A program made the position numbers and the translations under genes. This document shows positions 59,734 through 64,000 of a stretch of DNA of 64,000 nt, piece by piece (within the stretch, counting starts at the first letter, position 1; each line of letters starts with the position of its first letter). A model generated the notes under the pieces. That model had not been told where the DNA came from and did not search any database. It worked only from the letters and a program-made list of their open reading frames with translations. This DNA is from a virus: positions 45,212 to 109,211 of the IMG/VR virus record IMGVR_UViG_3300035204_001773; one strand, written 5' to 3'.

Positions 59734-60347
59734 TATTTATTTATCCCTAGTCTTTTCAAAAATTTATGAATGATTTGAGAAAGATAAGGAGTAGGACGAA
59801 AATGTCCTTGTCTGATTTTTTTCTTTGTTTGTAATCCGAGTCCAGATCTAGATTCTTCAAATTTTCTATTCATATAATATCCAAATCCACTTATTCCATT
59901 TTCCATTCCCTCTATCCAACTCTTACCGGGTTCCCAAGGTAATTTACTAATTTTTCTTAAAAATCTCAAGTCTGGATAAAACACATTACATGACGCTTCT
60001 ATTTTATTTTTACCGGGGCTCACCCGCGTTCTTACCGCTCCTACTCGCACGCTATCTTTTAAATATGTTTTTACCGCTAGCGTAGGATTTGACCCCGCAT
60101 CGAAACCAATGTATGTAAATAAATTCCCTCCGCTACCTAACCCGCCTAAGGTATTAGATAGATTTACTGCACGTACGCCACCTTCAATCTCAACAGTAAC
60201 TGGGTGGTTGTGGAAGTCATTTAACATTAGGGCTTTTGCCTGCTGGGCGCGTTGATCTAAACTTTTTTTGCAGGCAGCTTTAAAAGCTTTAGTCTTGGCT
60301 ACTTGTGCGCCAATACCCTTCATATTAACTGTGCCTCCTCTAGCCAT
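59733..60347 (-). CDS. Tail completion / neck protein (HK97 gp10-like by position)
   Basis: 204 residues, basic, with an N-terminal helix rich in Lys/Ala (QVAKTKAFKAACKKSLDQRA) followed by strands and a basic C-terminus (YLSQIIHKFLKRLGINK). In HK97-like phages, a basic protein of about this size with a similar helix-then-sandwich layout follows the head closure gene. It lies between the 147-residue stopper-like gene and the 441-residue protein, with one-base gap and overlap, so it is translated as part of a tight cluster. Assignment rests on position and shape. Confidence 0.5.
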   Translation of the reverse strand: MARGGTVNMKGIGAQVAKTKAFKAACKKSLDQRAQQAKALMLNDFHNHPVTVEIEGGVRAVNLSNTLGGLGSGGNLFTYIGFDAGSNPTLAVKTYLKDSVRVGAVRTRVSPGKNKIEASCNVFYPDLRFLRKISKLPWEPGKSWIEGMENGISGFGYYMNRKFEESRSGLGLQTKKKIRQGHFRPTPYLSQIIHKFLKRLGINK

Positions 60348-60348
60348 A

Positions 60349-60792
60349 TTATTTTGTTACCTCTAATTGGAATAAGTAAAACTCAGTAGCATTCAAGAAG
60401 CTTTTTACTGCGTCATCACTTATAACATTGAATACTTTTCCATCAAACTCTATCTTCTCTGTTTTTCCATTCGAAATGAAATCCCTGCAGTCTTTCTTAA
60501 CTTTTATTGAAGCTGTTCCTACAGAGATTTGCGAGTTTATTTCCTCTACAAAATTTGCAGTTTGTTTATCGGTATATTTTACAATAGCAGGGAAAACGCC
60601 CGTCACAGGAACGTAAGAATAATTAACCACATCAGAATAATCTCCGTATCCAAAAATTTGTGCGGTACTTATTTGATTTATAATCTTCTTCGGTTCTTTA
60701 TGAATAACTATATCCCTTTTGAACGTATCAAAGATATCGTTAAACATCGCGCCCAACGCGGCTCGTTCCGTAGTTGATATTAAATCTGCCAT
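60349..60792 (-). CDS. Head closure / stopper-like protein (by position)
   Basis: 147 residues, mainly beta after a short N-terminal helix (FNDIFDTFKRDIVIHKEPKK), ending in a strand (FYLFQLEVTK). Head closure proteins such as SPP1 gp16 begin similarly and have this size. It is the second of three small genes in the adaptor, stopper, completion order that precedes tail genes. No catalytic motifs. It begins four bases after the adaptor-like gene. Confidence 0.45.
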   Translation of the reverse strand: MADLISTTERAALGAMFNDIFDTFKRDIVIHKEPKKIINQISTAQIFGYGDYSDVVNYSYVPVTGVFPAIVKYTDKQTANFVEEINSQISVGTASIKVKKDCRDFISNGKTEKIEFDGKVFNVISDDAVKSFLNATEFYLFQLEVTK

Positions 60793-60796
60793 TAAA

Positions 60797-61339
60797 TTAC
60801 CTTATGTTGTTTTTATTCGTCCCTGTAAAATCAACCGCCTTATCCGGATCGAAGTATCCAGCTATCGTATCATCTCCAGCCACCTGAATAGGCTCTGCTC
60901 CCCTTCGTTGATAAGAGAAGATTAATTTTTTTAACTCATCCATTTCAGTTCTTAATAATTTCAAATAAACTTTACTTACTTCATTTTTATTAACCTTTCT
61001 TACGCTTGACCCATCATCAGAAACAGAAATGACGCTGTCAGTAGTAGAAGCGGCCAAGCTTTCTCTAAGTTTGACCTCGTAGTGATGAACCAAATACATC
61101 TTCTTGAGAACCGCCTTAGCCTCCTCGTTTATCTCTTCAGTGATTTGATTATTCTGGAGATTAATGTAGATGTTTTGTATCTCATAATCAGGCTCTGCGC
61201 CCAATGTGTAGGAGGTATTGATGTGATTGTTCAATATACCGAGGTTAGTCCTCAACCAAAAGGATATGGCCGGTATACTCAACGTGCTTGGAGAACCTAG
61301 TTCCCTATACAATTCGTCTGCTATGTCTACGGATTTCAT
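60797..61339 (-). CDS. Head-tail adaptor-like protein (by position)
   Basis: 180 residues, mostly helical: AISFWLRTNLGILNNHIN near the N-terminus, EEINEEAKAVLKKMYLVHHYEVKLRE in the middle and a C-terminal helix LKLLRTEMDELKKLIFSYQ, followed by a flexible end. Helical proteins of this size that bind the portal (HK97 gp6, SPP1 gp15) come first in the connector cassette, and a comparable layout occurs here. It follows the glycosyltransferase/sulfotransferase gene by 9 bases. Assignment by position and predicted helicity only. Confidence 0.45.
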   Translation of the reverse strand: MKSVDIADELYRELGSPSTLSIPAISFWLRTNLGILNNHINTSYTLGAEPDYEIQNIYINLQNNQITEEINEEAKAVLKKMYLVHHYEVKLRESLAASTTDSVISVSDDGSSVRKVNKNEVSKVYLKLLRTEMDELKKLIFSYQRRGAEPIQVAGDDTIAGYFDPDKAVDFTGTNKNNIR

Positions 61340-61348
61340 TATTTATAT

Positions 61349-63196
61349 TTACACTTGATCCAAATAATTAAAGTATCTTTTGTAATCTGGATCAGATTCT
61401 ATTTTTTCTTTAGTTTTTAGCGATATTTCCCCATTTTTGTAGTGGAAATCAAACCCTTTATTTGCGCTAACATTTTCCTTCTTTTGGCTTAGATACGGAT
61501 GATCATAATATTTCTCTAAAAAATCTGCAAAATTTTTATCATTGAACTCTGCCACATAATCGAGTTCGTCTATGTAATCTGGGAGTTTCCAGAATATATG
61601 TTGATTACTATCAATAACCATCCTTTCAAAAAACTCGTCTAGAGTAAGGTTGTAAACATCTACGGGCTCAAAAGAATTCGATGGAAGATGCCCGGCAAGA
61701 GCTCCCTCTGGCCCAATGGGCGTACTACCGTTTTCTTTAGCTAGTAATTTTTTACCGAAAAAATATAGCGAACATATAAGATCTTTGGGATTACGCAAAA
61801 ACATAAACGTAAACCAATTATTATCTTTAAATATTTGTATACTGCTTTTGTCCCAGCTATTGTGATGATTATGCGCGAATTGGTATTCACGAATGGGTAC
61901 TATATCTGTATGAAACTCTCCTTTAGCTATTTGATTTAATTCTGTTTTAGTCCAATCTCTCCTTAAATCTTTTCCATATATGCCTTGCCAAACAGGGTTA
62001 TTTTCTTCCCAAGTATTATAGTAAAAGGCGTCAGTCAAAACGTTGCGTCTTATGTATTTATTAACGTAAACTCCTGCGCATTTTCCAAAATGAACAAATG
62101 CAGTCTTCTTGATTCTTTTAGTTTTAGAGATGATATAATTATATAACTCATTATGTCCTTTGCTTTTTAGATGCTCCCCAACGAATCTCCGCATCTCTGA
62201 ATTTTTTTTAGCTACGACCTTATTATCTCCGAAATCTATACAGTTCAACATGTGAACATGAAAAGATTTTATTCTTTCAGGACCCCCCTTGTTTATTTTT
62301 AATTTTAACGGAGAGTCTGCAGACTCGGACAAATCTCTCCAGAACCCAACATTATGCCCTTCATGAAAAAAATCAATGTTATAAGCTTCTGCTATATAAT
62401 TCATTCCCTCTTGCTCATAGAAAGTGGAATCGTTTAGATACAAATTTTTCCAAAAATCTGGAAATGTTTTGTCAGCGCAATATATATATCCAGCATTAAA
62501 TACCCCACAAAAGGAAGTCATATGGGATCTATCAGGTATGTGGTAATGAGGAGAAAGAACTATATCTTCGGAAAAATCTTCCTGCAAAGAATCTACCACG
62601 ATTATATCTGCGTCCAGAAACAAAGTGTTCCCGTATTTATTAATGGCGACCTCTAGACACTCCATCTTTTTATATATACAATCTATCCTATGAAATGTTT
62701 TTATATCATCGAAACGGGAGCCAACTTCGGACCTAGCCTTCTCAAGATCGAGTGAGTTTGCTGAACTAACATAATCTATATTTTCAAACTTTTCTGCTTC
62801 TATATAGTTTCTTGTAATTTCGTCACATAAAATCATCACTGGTTCGTCATGAAACAGTCTTAAGCTTTTTATTAAAACCGCTGCTTCTTCCTTTATCTCT
62901 TGAGTGGCTACTAAAGAAAAACTGAGAATTGCTCTTTCCCCTGTGTTGTAATGATTTTTTGGCTGCCCAGTTCTTGGTTTGTATTTTTCTAATATCTTAT
63001 TTATTAGAATTTCTGGATAAGTTCTTTTCTTGTCTTTTTTCTTTTTCTCAGCTAATTCATCAACTTGTTTTTGAGAATAATCTTGAACAATTTGCTCTAA
63101 AAATGGTGTGTTAATCACCTCGTAAGTGTCAGGTCCCGTTTTTTTTAATCCGAGAGTGTGACCTTGAAAATGTAGTAACTTTTGCTTATCATCCAT
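61349..63196 (-). CDS. Bifunctional GT8-like glycosyltransferase / sulfotransferase
   Basis: 615 residues from the ATG at 63196. An upstream in-frame GTG at 63244 has no ribosome site and would overlap the preceding gene by 56 bp, so I reject it. The N-terminal half is a GT-A transferase: [25 protein letters not shown], and the DxD metal site LDADIIVVD (D195, D197), then FNAGYIYC and FHVHMLN, as in GT8. The C-terminal half is a sulfotransferase: 5'-phosphosulfate-binding-like [14 protein letters not shown] (369-382) and 3'-phosphate-binding-like [13 protein letters not shown] (466-478). It would transfer a sugar and then sulfate it using PAPS. It overlaps the collagen-like gene by 8 bp (ATGGATGA). 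The usual P-loop Lys-Thr is replaced by Lys-Cys. Substrate unknown: its own virion proteins or a host glycan. Confidence 0.75.
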   Translation of the reverse strand: MDDKQKLLHFQGHTLGLKKTGPDTYEVINTPFLEQIVQDYSQKQVDELAEKKKKDKKRTYPEILINKILEKYKPRTGQPKNHYNTGERAILSFSLVATQEIKEEAAVLIKSLRLFHDEPVMILCDEITRNYIEAEKFENIDYVSSANSLDLEKARSEVGSRFDDIKTFHRIDCIYKKMECLEVAINKYGNTLFLDADIIVVDSLQEDFSEDIVLSPHYHIPDRSHMTSFCGVFNAGYIYCADKTFPDFWKNLYLNDSTFYEQEGMNYIAEAYNIDFFHEGHNVGFWRDLSESADSPLKLKINKGGPERIKSFHVHMLNCIDFGDNKVVAKKNSEMRRFVGEHLKSKGHNELYNYIISKTKRIKKTAFVHFGKCAGVYVNKYIRRNVLTDAFYYNTWEENNPVWQGIYGKDLRRDWTKTELNQIAKGEFHTDIVPIREYQFAHNHHNSWDKSSIQIFKDNNWFTFMFLRNPKDLICSLYFFGKKLLAKENGSTPIGPEGALAGHLPSNSFEPVDVYNLTLDEFFERMVIDSNQHIFWKLPDYIDELDYVAEFNDKNFADFLEKYYDHPYLSQKKENVSANKGFDFHYKNGEISLKTKEKIESDPDYKRYFNYLDQV

Positions 63197-64000
63197 TTTT
63201 CCAACTATCCCAGAATTTAATATTTTTACTTGCCTCTTCTTCACTGTATTTTCTAAATCTCTGGTCTAGTCTACCGCTTCTTATTGCGCTTATTTTGATT
63301 GTCACAAATTCAGGAACTGCACCTTCGAAGCTAATATAAATTTGGCTATCTTCAGCATATGCTCCAACGATAACCGGACTACTTGGCACGCAACTTATGA
63401 CTTCTATAGTTTCTTCTTCCACAACATGTTTAAACGTGTCAGATATTTCAACTATAGCTTTTCTAAGGGCCATGGGATATACTTTAATTACATCTTCAAA
63501 TCTCGCTTCTGGCATTTCCGTACATACTAAACCCACGTAAACGCCCTCATCCTGACTAGGTACTATAGCGTATTTATCTCCAGAGGGACCAGCGGGACCA
63601 GCTGCACCAGTGGGACCAGCTGCGCCAGCGGGACCAGCAGGACCAGCAGGACCAGCGGGACCGGGAGGACCTGCAGTTCCACCGGAACCAGCAGCACCAT
63701 CTGCACCAGTAGGACCAGCGGGACCAGCGGGACCAGCTGCACCAGCAGGACCAGCGGGACCAGCGGGACCAGCTGCACCAGCAGGACCAGCGGGACCAGC
63801 TGCACCAGCAGGGCCAGTCGCACCAGCAGCACCAGCAGCACCAGTCGCACCAGCAGCACCATCGTCACCATCCGAACCATTCGAACCAGCAGGGCCAGTC
63901 GCGCCAGCAGGACCAGCGGGACCAGCTGCACCAGCAGGACCAGCGGGACCAGCGGGACCAGCTGCACCAGCAGGACCAGCGGGACCAGCGGGACCAGCTG
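63189..64000 (-). CDS. Collagen-like fibre protein, 5' end outside window
   Basis: Reading minus strand in the frame whose codons begin at 63998, 63995 and so on gives an uninterrupted Gly-X-Y series of about 46 triplets (mostly GPA, also [12 protein letters not shown]) down to about 63583. It is followed without a break by [18 protein letters not shown] and a globular C-terminal domain of about 130 residues ending at 63189. No start codon is needed in the window: the gene continues past 64000. The C-terminal domain ([19 protein letters not shown]) may be the trimerisation or anchoring unit. Collagen-like stretches in phages form thin trimeric fibres on heads or tails. The gene overlaps the glycosyltransferase/sulfotransferase by 8 bp. 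No lysine is visible in the Gly-X-Y part, but Thr and Ser are. Confidence 0.88.
   Translation of the reverse strand, partial: AGPAGPAGPAGAAGPAGPAGPAGAAGPAGPAGATGPAGSNGSDGDDGAAGATGAAGAAGATGPAGAAGPAGPAGAAGPAGPAGPAGAAGPAGPAGPTGADGAAGSGGTAGPPGPAGPAGPAGPAGAAGPTGAAGPAGPSGDKYAIVPSQDEGVYVGLVCTEMPEARFEDVIKVYPMALRKAIVEISDTFKHVVEEETIEVISCVPSSPVIVGAYAEDSQIYISFEGAVPEFVTIKISAIRSGRLDQRFRKYSEEEASKNIKFWDSWKNG
63583..64000 (-). repeat. Gly-X-Y coding tandem repeat DNA
   Basis: Nine-base periodicity throughout with larger near-identical blocks of about 36 bp (GCTGCACCAGCAGGACCAGC... pattern on the plus strand, seen at about 63730-63790 and 63910-64000). It extends past the window edge. Such DNA is prone to in-frame length change by recombination. 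Confidence 0.85.

Noticed and set aside
63197-63244. Upstream GTG start (63244) for the glycosyltransferase/sulfotransferase
   Set aside because: It has no ribosome site and would overlap the collagen-like gene by 56 bp; the ATG at 63196 gives an 8 bp overlap (ATGGATGA).
63563-63967. Leu/Val/Pro-rich minus-strand frame of 134 residues
   Set aside because: It is a shifted reading of the Gly-X-Y repeat. The frame one step over gives unbroken Gly-X-Y and continues into the C-terminal domain of the same protein.
1-64000. tRNA, rRNA, insertion sequences, integrase or attachment sites
   Set aside because: None was seen. Gaps between genes are all under about 140 bases, and no cloverleaf, transposase or flanking inverted repeats were found by eye.

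Overview
This window is a piece of a large, AT-rich genome of a tailed double-stranded DNA phage. It has two blocks that meet head to head at about 8.09 kb. The evidence for a phage is the order of the minus-strand block: head-tail connector-like genes, tail tube, tail assembly chaperones, one enormous tape measure gene, then distal tail and fibre genes. I see no sheath gene next to the tube, which favours a long non-contractile (siphovirus-like) tail. Portal, capsid and terminase are not in the window. The host cannot be named from the sequence. Promoter candidates look sigma70-like (TTGACA/TATAAT), and AGGA-type ribosome binding sites are present before several genes.

Plus strand, 1-8088 (replication and sugar functions): the C-terminal part of a DNA polymerase III alpha (DnaE-type) subunit, a sugar-nucleotide epimerase, a probable ssDNA-binding protein with an acidic tail, and a composite glycosyltransferase (GT4-like core, inserted zinc ribbon, DUF4214-like segment, N-terminal half of a GT9 heptosyltransferase). 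These are followed by an RmlB-like dehydratase, a protein carrying the C-terminal half of the GT9 fold, and a protein that may be a single-strand annealing protein. Most of these genes touch or overlap. Two start just downstream of candidate promoters.

Minus strand, 64000 down to 8095, read in transcription order: a collagen-like fibre (open at the window edge), an overlapping fused GT8-like glycosyltransferase/sulfotransferase, three small connector or neck proteins, and two paralogous surface proteins. One paralog is extended to 2104 residues with Pro-Thr linkers, Calx-beta-like and Ig-like domains. Next come the tail tube gene, with its own candidate promoter and tandem downstream hairpins, then three small to medium proteins in the chaperone position. 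The 8077-residue tape measure gene fills 38% of the window. After it come two paralogous distal tail proteins, a LamG-like protein, a hub-like protein, a small beta-rich protein, two paralogous fibre-type proteins and a 1243-residue terminal protein.

The most unusual object is the tape measure protein. Its first 3000 residues after the TP901-type core are divided by a recurring G-x-x-P-N-F motif. The segments between motifs look like separate enzymes: two P-loop kinase-like modules, a HAD-like module, an ADP-ribosyltransferase-like module and two possible PD-(D/E)XK nuclease modules. A zincin motif HEMTH lies further on. The motif is absent from the long helical ruler part and returns as a cluster at the C-terminus. 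This looks like a polyenzyme cargo carried in the tail and delivered with the DNA. That is an inference from motifs seen by eye, not from a fold prediction.
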